Assembly (NCBI GenBank): GCA_944325545.1
Contig: CALVAM010000021.1
Location: 1-35,821, forward strand
From: Candidatus Gastranaerophilales bacterium
GTDB taxonomy: Bacteria; Cyanobacteriota; Vampirovibrionia; Gastranaerophilales; Gastranaerophilaceae
Direction: 5' to 3'
Length of the DNA stretch: 35,821 nt
Part shown: positions 1 through 8,700 of the stretch, piece by piece
Numbering within the stretch: position 1 is the stretch's first letter
Layout of the letters: every line of letters begins with the position of its first letter
The notes under the pieces: generated by a model
What the model saw: only the letters and a program-made list of their open reading frames with translations
Told to the model about the DNA's origin: nothing
Database searches by the model: none
Program-made: the position numbers and the translations under genes

Positions 1-10
1 ATTTGAAAGA

Positions 11-29
11 CCCTGAAATAAATTCAGGG
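11..29. repeat. REP-like palindrome, CCCTGAA-type
   Basis: Arms CCCTGAA and TTCAGGG (positions 11-17 and 23-29) enclose a 5-nt ATAAA loop, flanked by GA and TGAC. Near-identical or arm-covarying copies lie at 35191-35211 and 35249-35267, so this belongs to a dispersed intergenic hairpin family. Confidence 0.8.
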
Positions 30-39
30 TGACATGTTT

Positions 40-118
40 TTTGAACAAGTAGGGTACAATTTTTTGTAAATTAGTGAATAGAAATTTATTAACTTCTTCT
101 AAACTCCTTAACTCGTTA
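40..118. repeat. Degenerate inverted copy of the right-end intergenic repeat modules
   Basis: The text CAAGTAGGGTACAATTTTTT at 45-64 resembles the reverse complement of the GCACCCTACTTG module at 35475-35486. Positions about 69-118 (TTAGTGAATAGAA, then TTCTTCTAAACTCCTTAAC) resemble the reverse complement of 35130-35180. Both ends of the window therefore carry the same modules in opposite orientation, with several substitutions. No gene is visible here. Confidence 0.55.
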
Positions 119-125
119 TATCACA

Positions 126-283
126 CAAAAATTAAGCCCCTTTCGGAAGAGAAACAAAAGGAGCAAGGCTAATTATTATGAAGAAAAGATTTTGGTTTTA
201 ATGATGTAAGTCGAACACACACACAATGCCTAATCATTTTTTTAGTCGAAATCCGACAATTCACTAGTTGCCTTCGACTTACA
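126..283 (-). ncRNA. Candidate structured small RNA of about 158 nt
   Basis: A sigma70-like promoter points at about 283. From there the RNA would open with TGTAAGTCGAA (283-273), which pairs perfectly with TTCGACTTACA (215-205), 11 bp. A small GTCG/CGAC hairpin sits inside that stem (257-245). The 3' part forms GCTCCTTT/AAAGGGGC, an 8-bp stem with one G-U pair, followed by TTAATTTTT, a plausible intrinsic terminator ending near 126. The terminator 5' arm carries a CTCCTTT stretch resembling the 16S anti-Shine-Dalgarno. There is no match I recognise to tRNA, tmRNA, SRP RNA or 6S RNA. A short ATG-initiated frame of 22 codons exists inside, but nothing shows it is translated. The promoter, stem and terminator are seen in sequence; transcription is inferred. 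Confidence 0.5.
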
Positions 284-288
284 CTTAT

Positions 289-317
289 ATTTTAGCATTT
301 TTATCAAAACATCTTAA
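289..317 (-). promoter_or_regulatory. Promoter for the candidate small RNA
   Basis: Read on the minus strand, TTAAGA (317-312), a 17-nt spacer and TAAAAT (294-289) place the start site near 283. That is exactly the first base of an 11-bp stem. Spacing is ideal; the -35 is a weak match. Confidence 0.5.
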
Positions 318-350
318 TGCTCTATAGAAGTAATCCTTTAGAATGATATT

Positions 351-1259
351 TTAATTTTTGTTAGTTTTTTTAGCAACTTTTATTTTATCAATTTCCGGAC
401 CAATATATTTTCCTATTAAAACATGTTCAACAAAAGTATCGATAGGTTTAATTGCTAATCCTAAAGCAATAAATCCTCCAATAGTTTTAACAAATTTACC
501 TTTCATCATTTTACTTTTTTGAAATTGTTTAAGAACACTTTTTACTGCAACATTTTCAGTTTGACCGGAATTTAGAGATTTTATATAATTTGAATACCAA
601 TCCCCCGCTTTAAATTCAGAAGATGGATTCAAAAGATTTTTTCTCATTTCGATTAAATTTGTTATTGTTTTAGTAGCATATTTATTAACATTTTTTTCGC
701 TATCAAGTCTAAATATTTTAAATTTATTTTTTAAGGATTTTTTCTTTTGGCTGTAATCTAGTGAATTTGAAACAGTGTTTAAAAATTCTTTAGTGCATTC
801 TTCATCTTGCCCATCAAAAGCTCTCATTTTCCCATTTTTAACAAAATCCTCCGCCAATTTTGAAATGTGTTCCTTTGTATTAATACTAACTTTATCTTCG
901 CCAAACTTTCCAAATTGAGAAAAAACATTTTGTCCTGCTGTAACAGCAATCAATGGTAAAAATACACTCGCCATACCTTGAAAAACAGCTTGCTTTAAGC
1001 ATCTTTTAGAATCAGGGCTATATTCTGTTTCATTATTTTTATACTTATCATAAACATCAGCACCAATATACAATAGAGCCGGAACCCAAAATAAATTTGC
1101 AGCATTTCCAATCATTGGACGTAAGGCTTCTCCAACTTCATTTGAAAAAGCGGCTCCTCTAAGCGGCCATTTCAAAAGCGGATCATTATAATTTTTGTTA
1201 TCAACTTCTTTCGGCTTAGATTGGAATACATTTTTTTGAACTCCAATAGGTGTTATCAT
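351..1259 (-). CDS. Unknown membrane protein, 302 aa
   Basis: I do not recognise a named family. Start ATG at 1259-1257 is supported by AAGGAG about 10 nt upstream. The protein has three hydrophobic stretches (about residues 54-66, 93-107 and 258-273) between long Lys-rich polar regions, so it is likely an inner-membrane or membrane-associated protein. The polar middle (about 110-250) is probably cytoplasmic. The N-terminus (ITPIGVQKNVFQSK) is reminiscent of the short N-terminal tag on the 501-aa protein at 4787-6292, and both mix polar domains with hydrophobic segments, so they may be distant relatives typical of this lineage. It is divergent from uvrB across a 119-bp gap. Function unknown. 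Confidence 0.75.
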   Translation of the reverse strand: MITPIGVQKNVFQSKPKEVDNKNYNDPLLKWPLRGAAFSNEVGEALRPMIGNAANLFWVPALLYIGADVYDKYKNNETEYSPDSKRCLKQAVFQGMASVFLPLIAVTAGQNVFSQFGKFGEDKVSINTKEHISKLAEDFVKNGKMRAFDGQDEECTKEFLNTVSNSLDYSQKKKSLKNKFKIFRLDSEKNVNKYATKTITNLIEMRKNLLNPSSEFKAGDWYSNYIKSLNSGQTENVAVKSVLKQFQKSKMMKGKFVKTIGGFIALGLAIKPIDTFVEHVLIGKYIGPEIDKIKVAKKTNKN

Positions 1260-1340
1260 CCAACCAGTTCTCCTTCATACACATTTTGCTATTTATAAAA
1301 AATTTGCTAAAAAATAAATTTGTCTGTCTATTTACAAAAT

Positions 1341-1370
1341 TTTACATAATTTATATTTGGCATGTATAAT
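1341..1370 (+). promoter_or_regulatory. uvrB promoter, near-leaderless
   Basis: TTTACA at 1341-1346, an 18-nt spacer and TATAAT at 1365-1370. The uvrB ATG is at 1379, only 8 nt after the -10 box, so the transcript would start at or within about 3 nt of the start codon. No Shine-Dalgarno is present. I see no LexA-type box. Confidence 0.65.
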
Positions 1371-1378
1371 TATATCAT

Positions 1379-3361
1379 ATGGAAAGAAAATTTGAAATTG
1401 TTTCTAAATATAAACCCTCCGGGGATCAACCTAAAGCTATTGAACAATTAGTCGATGGATTAAAAAAAGGTGATGATGCTCAAACTTTGCTTGGGATTAC
1501 AGGATCTGGAAAAACTTTTACTATTGCAAATGTTATTGAAAGAATTCAAAAACCAACTCTAATTATTGCTCATAATAAGACTTTAGCCGCTCAATTATAT
1601 AATGAATTCAAAGAGCTTTTCCCTAATAATGCAGTAGAATATTTTATTTCTTATTATGATTATTATCAGCCGGAAGCATATATTCCAAGAACTGATACTT
1701 ATATTGAAAAATCTGCAAGTATTAATGAAGAAATCGACAGATTAAGACATAATACTACAAGAAGTCTTTATGAGAGAAATGATGTAATAGTAGTAGCTTC
1801 TGTAAGTTGTATCTATGGTTTAGGTCTGCCTGAAAGTTATTTTAAAGGAACAATTAAGGTTTCTGTCGGTGATACTTTAGACAGAGCTGATTTAATTAAA
1901 CATCTTGTTATGACACAATATACCAGAAATGACTTAGTTCTTGAGCGTTCAACTTTTAGAGCAAGAGGCGATATTCTGGAAATTATGCCTGCATATGAAA
2001 AAATTATTACAAGAATTTATTTCTTTGGTGATGAAATTGAAAAAATCGTAAGAATTGATAATTTGACAGGAGAAATTATTGAAGTTCCTGAAAGTGTTAT
2101 GATTTATCCTGCGGTTCATTATATTGCATATGACGAAAATGAAGAAGAAACCATTAAGATGATAAAACAGGAGCTTAATAATAGAGTAGTAGAATTAGAA
2201 AGTCAAAACAAAATTTTAGAATCACAAAGACTTCAACAAAGAGTTAAATATGATATAGAAATGATAAAGGAAATGGGCTATTGTTCAGGGATTGAAAATT
2301 ATTCAAGGATAATAGAGCGTCGTCCTGTAGGCTCTGCTCCTGCTACATTACTTGATTATTTTAGAGGAGATTTTTTAACCGTAATTGATGAATCCCATGT
2401 TACTCTTCCTCAATTAAACGGAATGTACCATGGAGATGCTTCAAGAAAAAATACGCTTGTAGAGTTTGGATTTAGACTACCTTGTGCGAAAGACAACAGG
2501 CCTTTAAAAAGTGAAGAATTTTTTGCAAAAGTCGGACAAAAAATTTATATTTCAGCTACGCCTGGGGAATTTGAAAAAGAAACTTCCGAGCAAATAGTAG
2601 AACAAATTATAAGGCCGACAGGTTTAGTAGATCCAAAAATTTCGGTAAGACCTATTGAGACTCAAATTTCGGATTTAAAAATCGAAATCGAAAAACGAGC
2701 TAAAAAAGAAGAGCGTGTACTTATAACAACACTCACTAAAAAAATGGCAGAAGATTTATGTGATTACTTTTTGCAAGATGGAATTCGTGTAAGGTATTTG
2801 CATAGCGGAATTAAATCCATAGAGCGTGTTGAAATACTAAGGGATTTAAGATTAGGAGAATTTGATGTCCTTATTGGTGTAAATCTTTTAAGAGAAGGCT
2901 TAGATATTCCGGAAGTTTCTCTTGTTGCAATTATGGATGCTGATAAAGAAGGTTTTTTAAGGTCTGAAACAAGTTTAATCCAAACAATTGGTCGTGCTGC
3001 AAGAAATTCTTGCGGTGAGGTTATTATGTATGCTGATAAAATTACTGATTCTATGCAAAAAGCAATAGATGAAACTAATCGTAGAAGAGAAATTCAGCTT
3101 GCTCATAATAAAAAATACGGAATTATACCTCAAACGATTAAAAAACCGATTGAAAATAATCTTTTATCGCTTGTTGCAAGCTATCGGGATTTAGAAGATA
3201 TTGTAGCAGAAGAAATGGTTGATTTAGGTATTGATAAAAAGGATTTGCCAAAGCTAATTTCAAAATTAGAAAAAGATATGCATAAAGCTGCTAAAATTCT
3301 TGATTTTGAACGAGCTGCAGAAATCAGAGATCAACTTAAAAAACTTAGAGAAATGGTCTAA
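1379..3361 (+). CDS. uvrB: Excinuclease ABC subunit B (UvrB)
   Basis: UvrB is the damage-verifying helicase-like subunit of nucleotide excision repair: it receives DNA from UvrA2 and recruits UvrC. At 660 aa it is full length. Visible features are Walker A GITGSGKT (about 39-46), the damage-probing beta-hairpin with [12 protein letters not shown] (about 92-103), the Walker B-type DESH (about 340), a C-terminal helicase half with QTIGRAARN, and a terminal UVR motif (about 622-657) that would contact UvrC. The start is chosen because the -10 box ends 8 nt before ATG and the conserved N-terminus begins there. It stands alone: uvrA and uvrC are not nearby. Confidence 0.98.
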   Translation: MERKFEIVSKYKPSGDQPKAIEQLVDGLKKGDDAQTLLGITGSGKTFTIANVIERIQKPTLIIAHNKTLAAQLYNEFKELFPNNAVEYFISYYDYYQPEAYIPRTDTYIEKSASINEEIDRLRHNTTRSLYERNDVIVVASVSCIYGLGLPESYFKGTIKVSVGDTLDRADLIKHLVMTQYTRNDLVLERSTFRARGDILEIMPAYEKIITRIYFFGDEIEKIVRIDNLTGEIIEVPESVMIYPAVHYIAYDENEEETIKMIKQELNNRVVELESQNKILESQRLQQRVKYDIEMIKEMGYCSGIENYSRIIERRPVGSAPATLLDYFRGDFLTVIDESHVTLPQLNGMYHGDASRKNTLVEFGFRLPCAKDNRPLKSEEFFAKVGQKIYISATPGEFEKETSEQIVEQIIRPTGLVDPKISVRPIETQISDLKIEIEKRAKKEERVLITTLTKKMAEDLCDYFLQDGIRVRYLHSGIKSIERVEILRDLRLGEFDVLIGVNLLREGLDIPEVSLVAIMDADKEGFLRSETSLIQTIGRAARNSCGEVIMYADKITDSMQKAIDETNRRREIQLAHNKKYGIIPQTIKKPIENNLLSLVASYRDLEDIVAEEMVDLGIDKKDLPKLISKLEKDMHKAAKILDFERAAEIRDQLKKLREMV

Positions 3362-3395
3362 TAACAAAAAAATTTTTTACAGTTTTTATATCAAT

Positions 3396-3899
3396 ATGAA
3401 AAATTTTAATTCACCACTTCCTAAACAGAATATACCAACAAGACTTATTTACAATCCAAGCGGTTCTGATTTTTATAGAATGTTTAATACAAAAACAGGA
3501 AACATTATTGGAGAAATGATAGCATATCCAACAATAAACCAAGATATTTTTATTGATAGATTATTAATATATAAAGAAAGACGCCAAGGAAATGGAACAA
3601 AATTCTTAAATTTTGCAAAAAATATGAGTAAAAATTTTGGTTTTGAAGGAAGAATGTTTGTTTGTGCAGGAACTTTACCGGAAGATCCTTTTAATCCTCC
3701 ACATATTTTTTATAGAAAATATGGATTTAAACCTGAATATAAAAACTATTCAAAAATAATTGATAGACATATAAAAAAGAATAAACAATTAAATTATAGA
3801 ACGACGCCTGAAGTTATGATGTATTATAACCCTAAAGAAATAATAAAAAATAAAACAACTATTTTTAATAAAATAAAAAATATTTTTAAAATTCTTTAA
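3396..3899 (+). CDS. GNAT-family N-acetyltransferase, substrate unknown
   Basis: 167 aa from ATG at 3396. A frame open further upstream would overlap uvrB and add a residue stretch with no family features, so the internal ATG is preferred. The acetyl-CoA pyrophosphate loop is visible as RRQGNGTKFL (the family's R/QxxGxG/A), preceded by a beta strand (IFIDRLLIY), and the typical C-terminal FYRKYGF follows. GNAT enzymes move an acetyl group from acetyl-CoA to an amine, but nothing indicates the acceptor. The C-terminal tail of about 40 residues is Lys/Asn-rich and probably flexible. No Shine-Dalgarno precedes the start; it sits 34 nt after uvrB and may be read through from it. Confidence 0.75.
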   Translation: MKNFNSPLPKQNIPTRLIYNPSGSDFYRMFNTKTGNIIGEMIAYPTINQDIFIDRLLIYKERRQGNGTKFLNFAKNMSKNFGFEGRMFVCAGTLPEDPFNPPHIFYRKYGFKPEYKNYSKIIDRHIKKNKQLNYRTTPEVMMYYNPKEIIKNKTTIFNKIKNIFKIL

Positions 3900-3919
3900 T
3901 TTTATGTTAATCTAAAATT

Positions 3920-4783
3920 ATGAAGAAATTAGCTTTATTAGTTTGTTTGTTATTAATATCACAAAATTTTGCATTCTCCAGACCAACCGTATTTAATGAA
4001 GAAGGGAAATTTGGTTTAAAAAATGAGAGCGGTCAGGTTATTGTTGATGCTAAATATAAAAAGATGATAGCTTTGGGAGAGAGTGGTTGGATTATTCAAT
4101 ATAGAAACAAATTTGGAATAATGAACGACAATGGAGATATAATAGTAGAACCTAAATATTCTCGTGCTGACAGAGTTTTGGGAAGATTTGCAAAGTTAAC
4201 GAAGGGCGATAAGAATGGAATATTTGATGAAAAAGGCTTTGAAGTACTACCTGTAGAATATTCTTCTATTGATCTTTTATATGGTGGAATGTTCTTAACT
4301 TGCAAAAATTACAAATACGGAGTTACCGATCTTAACGGACAAGTAATTTTAGATAATATATTTGATGATATTTATATGCCTAAACCCCATTTAATGGTTA
4401 TAGTTTATAACGGAAATAAATATGAAATAGAAGGAGTAAAAGGAACGGAATTAACTTTACCGTTTGATAAATTGGCAGATAGTTCAAATTTCCAAATAAC
4501 AGAAATTATTTCAAATCCTGCAACTGCGACGGGTTATTATGGAGTTACTGCAACAAATTATTTTCTAAAAATATTTTCATCAATTTCTCCCGCTTATGAA
4601 GACACAATTGACGAATTAATGTTTTTGCAAGGAGCTGATGCTGCAAATACTATTATTAAATTCTCTTGGATACCAAAATTTCCTTTTGTATATGTAAGAA
4701 AATATTATCAAAATCTTGTAGCTCCTAATAATGGACCTTTAAGCGGTGTAAAAAATGATTTAAAACGTCAATTAAATAATTAA
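3920..4783 (+). CDS. Exported WG-repeat protein
   Basis: 287 aa with a clear signal peptide (MKKLALLVCLLLISQNFAFS, cleavage near residue 20). The mature part carries WG (KWG) beta-repeats: GKFGLKNESGQVIV, NKFGIMNDNGDIIV, DKNGIFDEKGFEVL and YKYGVTDLNGQVIL, four units of about 40 residues. Such repeats form a beta-propeller-like surface usually used for binding. The last 120 residues lack repeats and are a separate unassigned domain. Its stop lies 3 nt from the stop of the convergent 501-aa gene; a TAAAGC/GCTTTA stem (about 4782-4800) at the junction is too short to be a convincing terminator. No Shine-Dalgarno is seen before ATG. Confidence 0.8.
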   Translation: MKKLALLVCLLLISQNFAFSRPTVFNEEGKFGLKNESGQVIVDAKYKKMIALGESGWIIQYRNKFGIMNDNGDIIVEPKYSRADRVLGRFAKLTKGDKNGIFDEKGFEVLPVEYSSIDLLYGGMFLTCKNYKYGVTDLNGQVILDNIFDDIYMPKPHLMVIVYNGNKYEIEGVKGTELTLPFDKLADSSNFQITEIISNPATATGYYGVTATNYFLKIFSSISPAYEDTIDELMFLQGADAANTIIKFSWIPKFPFVYVRKYYQNLVAPNNGPLSGVKNDLKRQLNN

Positions 4784-4786
4784 AGC

Positions 4787-6292
4787 TTAAACCGCTTTAG
4801 ATTTTGCTCTACTTTTTCTTTCGGTAATTTTAGCATTAAGCATCGGAAGTAATATCCCTAATGTAATCGCAGAATAAGCAATTCCTGAAGCGTGTGCTAA
4901 ATTTAGTTTCCACATATTTTTATTAGCAAATTTTGTACCTTTTGAGGCTATTTCATTGTGAGTTTTTAAACTCATATCATTTAACCAATGCTTTATACCC
5001 TTACCTTTTTTAGTATAATTGAATAAATTTTCACCTTTTTTATCCAAAAGATTTGCAACCCCTTTTGCAGCAAAGCCTCCAAATACGAGCCAATTTAAGA
5101 ATCCTAAATAATCTCTTGTCATAGATTCTCTAAGTTCAGTTCCATTGTCAGCAGCCATAAATCTTCCGACAATTGTTGAAGCATATACTGTTTTTATTGC
5201 ATTTCCGCCTGTAATCGGACCACTAAATTCCAGTTTTTTAGCAAATTGTTTTAAATTTTTAACTCCCATAACGCTAAAAACCATTCCAATCATTAGTGCA
5301 CTTGCACCAAGTTTTTTAAAAATCAAAAATCTATCTTTTTTCTTCTCACATTTATTATTAGATGTAAAATCAACATCTCCAACAAAACCTTTAATACCAG
5401 TTCTTTTTTCGGTAATTTTTCTATTCAAATATTGATTTGTAAGTCCTAATAAACAAGAGGCTAAAATCGCACCAAAAACTTTTATATTATTAACTTTCTT
5501 TATTTTCTTTAATGCAAGATCTGACGCTTTTTTATCTTGTCCCTTAAAAACATCACGCCCCATGTCTATTGTATCTCTCAATATATTTTCAAGTTTTGTA
5601 TTCAACTTATGCCCATTAATATTTAATTCAACATCTCTTTCAGCCCCTAAAGCATTTGTAAGACGCTTATCTAAAATTGAGAGTAATTGTTTTTTATCAT
5701 CTTTATGAATACTTTTTTCATTGATTAAATCAGAAATAACATTTATAAAACCTTTTTCATCTTTCAACTTATCTTGAATTTTATAAAATTTTGGATTTCC
5801 CCACTGAATTTTATCCCACCTTTTTTCATCAATCCACTCAACTTTATTCCAATCAATATCTTTAAAATAATTAATTTTATCCCCATCTTTACCGGAAAGA
5901 CTATTTAAAACATTTTTAACATATTTTTTTTCATCACGATTCCAAGCTGAATTTAAAGCTTCAATAGAATCATTTGTAAACCAACAATCAGGATTAATTT
6001 TCACATCCTTCATAACCCGTTTAGATGCAATTTGTGAAATAAATTTTGCAAAAAGTCCTGCTGATAAACAATTTATAAAAGTTCCGCTAATTTCTCTTAT
6101 AAAAGTTTCAGCCCCGGCATACTCATTTCGAGCTTTTGTATCATAATATGCTCTTGGAATTACCATCGCTCCAACATCTAAGCCAACAGCATTTACCATT
6201 TCATTCATATCACAAGTTCTTAAAACATTAGTTACAACCCCGTCTAATGGTCCTTTAAAATTTATATTATTATTGATGTTATTGATTTTCAT
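4787..6292 (-). CDS. Unknown multi-pass membrane protein with NINFKG N-terminal tag
   Basis: 501 aa, family not recognised. The N-terminus (MKINNINNNINFKG) carries the Asn-rich FKG tag I associate with many Gastranaerophilales proteins of unknown role. Hydrophobic stretches are at about residues 275-290, 330-345, 405-420 and 470-487, separated by Lys-rich polar regions; residues 115-270 form a charged soluble domain rich in Trp/Lys/Asp. ATG at 6292 follows AGGGA by 9 nt. Its mRNA leader of about 155 nt carries a Ser-rich small ORF and a terminator immediately before the ribosome binding site, so expression is probably controlled by attenuation. Nothing in the protein itself indicates why serine supply would matter. 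Confidence 0.75.
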   Translation of the reverse strand: MKINNINNNINFKGPLDGVVTNVLRTCDMNEMVNAVGLDVGAMVIPRAYYDTKARNEYAGAETFIREISGTFINCLSAGLFAKFISQIASKRVMKDVKINPDCWFTNDSIEALNSAWNRDEKKYVKNVLNSLSGKDGDKINYFKDIDWNKVEWIDEKRWDKIQWGNPKFYKIQDKLKDEKGFINVISDLINEKSIHKDDKKQLLSILDKRLTNALGAERDVELNINGHKLNTKLENILRDTIDMGRDVFKGQDKKASDLALKKIKKVNNIKVFGAILASCLLGLTNQYLNRKITEKRTGIKGFVGDVDFTSNNKCEKKKDRFLIFKKLGASALMIGMVFSVMGVKNLKQFAKKLEFSGPITGGNAIKTVYASTIVGRFMAADNGTELRESMTRDYLGFLNWLVFGGFAAKGVANLLDKKGENLFNYTKKGKGIKHWLNDMSLKTHNEIASKGTKFANKNMWKLNLAHASGIAYSAITLGILLPMLNAKITERKSRAKSKAV

Positions 6293-6313
6293 TAAAATTA
6301 TCCCTATATACGC

Positions 6314-6339
6314 AAAAATCTCGTTTTTTATAAACGAGA
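6314..6339 (-). terminator. Leader terminator (attenuator) upstream of the 501-aa gene
   Basis: On the minus strand TCTCGTTT (6339-6332), a 5-nt loop and AAACGAGA (6326-6319) form a perfect 8-bp stem followed by TTTTT (6318-6314). It ends 21 nt before the 501-aa start codon, inside that gene's own leader. A separate hairpin at 6501-6531 already terminates groEL, so this one is best read as an attenuator. Confidence 0.75.
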
Positions 6340-6399
6340 CCTTAAATACTGTTATACAAAATACATATGCAAAACTTATCTAAGTCTCGATGAGAACTT
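6332..6399 (-). promoter_or_regulatory. Mutually exclusive leader hairpins (pause / antiterminator)
   Basis: Region 1 (6399-6392, AAGTTCTC) pairs with region 2 (6388-6382, GAGACTT) with one bulged T. Region 2 extended (6389-6382, CGAGACTT) also pairs with region 3 (6342-6335, AGGTCTCG), 8 bp with one G-U. Region 3 overlaps the 5' arm of the terminator stem (6339-6332). This 1:2 / 2:3 / 3:4 arrangement is the layout of amino-acid operon attenuators. Confidence 0.55.
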
Positions 6400-6447
6400 G
6401 GATGAGGATGATGCGGATGTATTTGATACGTACTTATTAAAAATCAT
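6376..6447 (-). CDS. Putative Ser-rich leader peptide, 23 aa
   Basis: ATG at 6447-6445 lies at the predicted transcription start (6 nt after the -10 box), so translation would be leaderless. Eight of 23 residues are serine: residues 8, 11, 13-16, 19 and 20, with TSASSSSKFSS as the core. The stop TAA is at 6378-6376. Codons 13-16 lie immediately before hairpin region 1 and the stop codon immediately after region 2, as needed for ribosome stalling to choose between antiterminator and terminator. It would be a cis-acting control peptide with no function of its own. The caveat is that the Ser codons come from a short GAT/GGA-like repeat. Confidence 0.5.
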   Translation of the reverse strand: MIFNKYVSNTSASSSSKFSSRLR

Positions 6448-6453
6448 ACGTAA

Positions 6454-6482
6454 AGTATACAATTAATAATTTTTTTCGTCAA
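6454..6482 (-). promoter_or_regulatory. Strong promoter of the attenuated 501-aa gene
   Basis: Minus-strand TTGACG (6482-6477), 17-nt spacer and TATACT (6459-6454). This is among the best sigma70 matches in the window, with the start site near 6447. It gives a leader of about 155 nt before the 501-aa ATG at 6292. Confidence 0.75.
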
Positions 6483-6500
6483 TAGTTCACTTGTATAAAT

Positions 6501-6531
6501 AAAAAAAGGAAGTTTCAATTTAGAAGCTTCC
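6501..6531 (-). terminator. groEL intrinsic terminator
   Basis: On the minus strand GGAAGCTTC and GAAACTTCC pair (one internal mismatch) around a 6-nt loop, followed by seven T (6507-6501). It lies 30 nt beyond the groEL stop. Confidence 0.85.
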
Positions 6532-6561
6532 CTTTCTTTATAAAATCAGTAATGTGCGAGA

Positions 6562-8229
<1,668 letters not shown>

Positions 8230-8245
8230 TTATTTAAATATACTA

Positions 8246-8275
8246 AGTAAAGAGTGAAGCGTGAGGAGTAAAGAG
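8246..8275. repeat. Inverted repeat, groEL-proximal arm of IVS-like element
   Basis: This 30-nt segment matches the reverse complement of 8642-8671 at 25 of 30 positions. In the transcript two of the five differences become G-U pairs. Together the arms flank the four-helix-bundle gene. Confidence 0.75.
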
Positions 8276-8288
8276 TTCTTTTTAAAAT

Positions 8289-8635
8289 TTAGTTTTGCTT
8301 CTTTAAATAACGTTTTAATCCAGATAATAATTTTTCTATCTTATCAATATCAGCCAATAGCTCCTGACAACTACAAAAACCTAATTTTCTGAAATAATTA
8401 ATTGCGTTTCAAGCTCTGCAATTGAACCATAAGCCATATCTATAAATCTAAAAGTATCTTTATCGGAATATCTTGCACATCCCTCTGCGATATTAGATGG
8501 TACAGAAATAGCGGCTCTTCTCATCTGATTAACGATGCCAAACATTTCTTCTTTAGGGAATTGTTCAGTAAGTTTATATATTTTTGTAACTAAATTAACT
8601 GATTCTTTCCAAGCATTTAAATCTTTATGATTCAT
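8289..8635 (-). pseudogene. Four-helix-bundle (23S rRNA IVS / S23-type) gene, frameshifted
   Basis: The reading frame from ATG 8635 (AAGGGAG upstream) gives MNHKDLNAWKESVNLVTKIY and continues through MRRAAISVPSNIAEGCAR and AYGSIAELETQLII, hallmarks of the four-helix-bundle family first found in 23S rRNA intervening sequences. It stops early at 8381. The missing fourth helix (KLGF...ELLADIDKIEKLLSGLKRYL) is intact in another frame down to a stop at 8289. Adding one base to the four-base A run at 8388-8385 would restore one frame and a product of the usual length (about 115 aa). So it is a one-base deletion, a sequencing error in a homopolymer, or, less likely, programmed frameshifting. An upstream GTG at 8656 is also open but lies inside the inverted repeat. 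The gene sits between groES and groEL, codirectional. Confidence 0.8.
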
Positions 8636-8641
8636 AATGCT

Positions 8642-8671
8642 CCCTTCACTCTTCACGCATCACTCTTAACT
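8642..8671. repeat. Inverted repeat, groES-proximal arm of IVS-like element
   Basis: Partner of 8246-8275 (25/30 inverted identity). It begins about 30 nt after the groES stop. The TTCACTCTTCAC text also recalls the TTCACTCTTCACTATTCAC module of the 231-bp repeats near 35420. Confidence 0.75.
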
Positions 8672-8700
8672 ATTTGTCTATCTTCTAGTTGCTTCTAAAT

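Noticed and set aside
135..170. SRP RNA-like CGGAAG text
   Set aside because: The GGAAG loop context and flanking stem of 4.5S RNA are missing; the segment fits better as a terminator hairpin.
245..257. TCGAAATCC text resembling a tRNA T-arm within the 205-283 stem
   Set aside because: No acceptor stem, D-arm or anticodon arm can be built around it; the surrounding 11-bp stem is not a 7-bp acceptor stem.
3300..3395. N-terminal extension of the acetyltransferase into uvrB
   Set aside because: It would overlap the uvrB C-terminus by about 60 nt and adds no family features; the ATG at 3396 starts the likely protein.
4782..4800. TAAAGC/GCTTTA stem as a terminator between convergent genes
   Set aside because: Only 6 AT-rich pairs, no T tract on either side, and it lies within the 3' coding end of the 501-aa gene.
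5145..5435. Plus-strand open frame within the 501-aa gene
   Set aside because: Antisense shadow: hydrophobic low-complexity translation, no ribosome binding site, and the minus-strand frame is far longer.
6376..6423. Histidine/proline-rich reading of the leader in another frame (HPHHPHP)
   Set aside because: That frame has no ATG, GTG or TTG start between the promoter and the His codons; a TGA blocks it upstream. The Ser-rich frame has ATG at the predicted +1.
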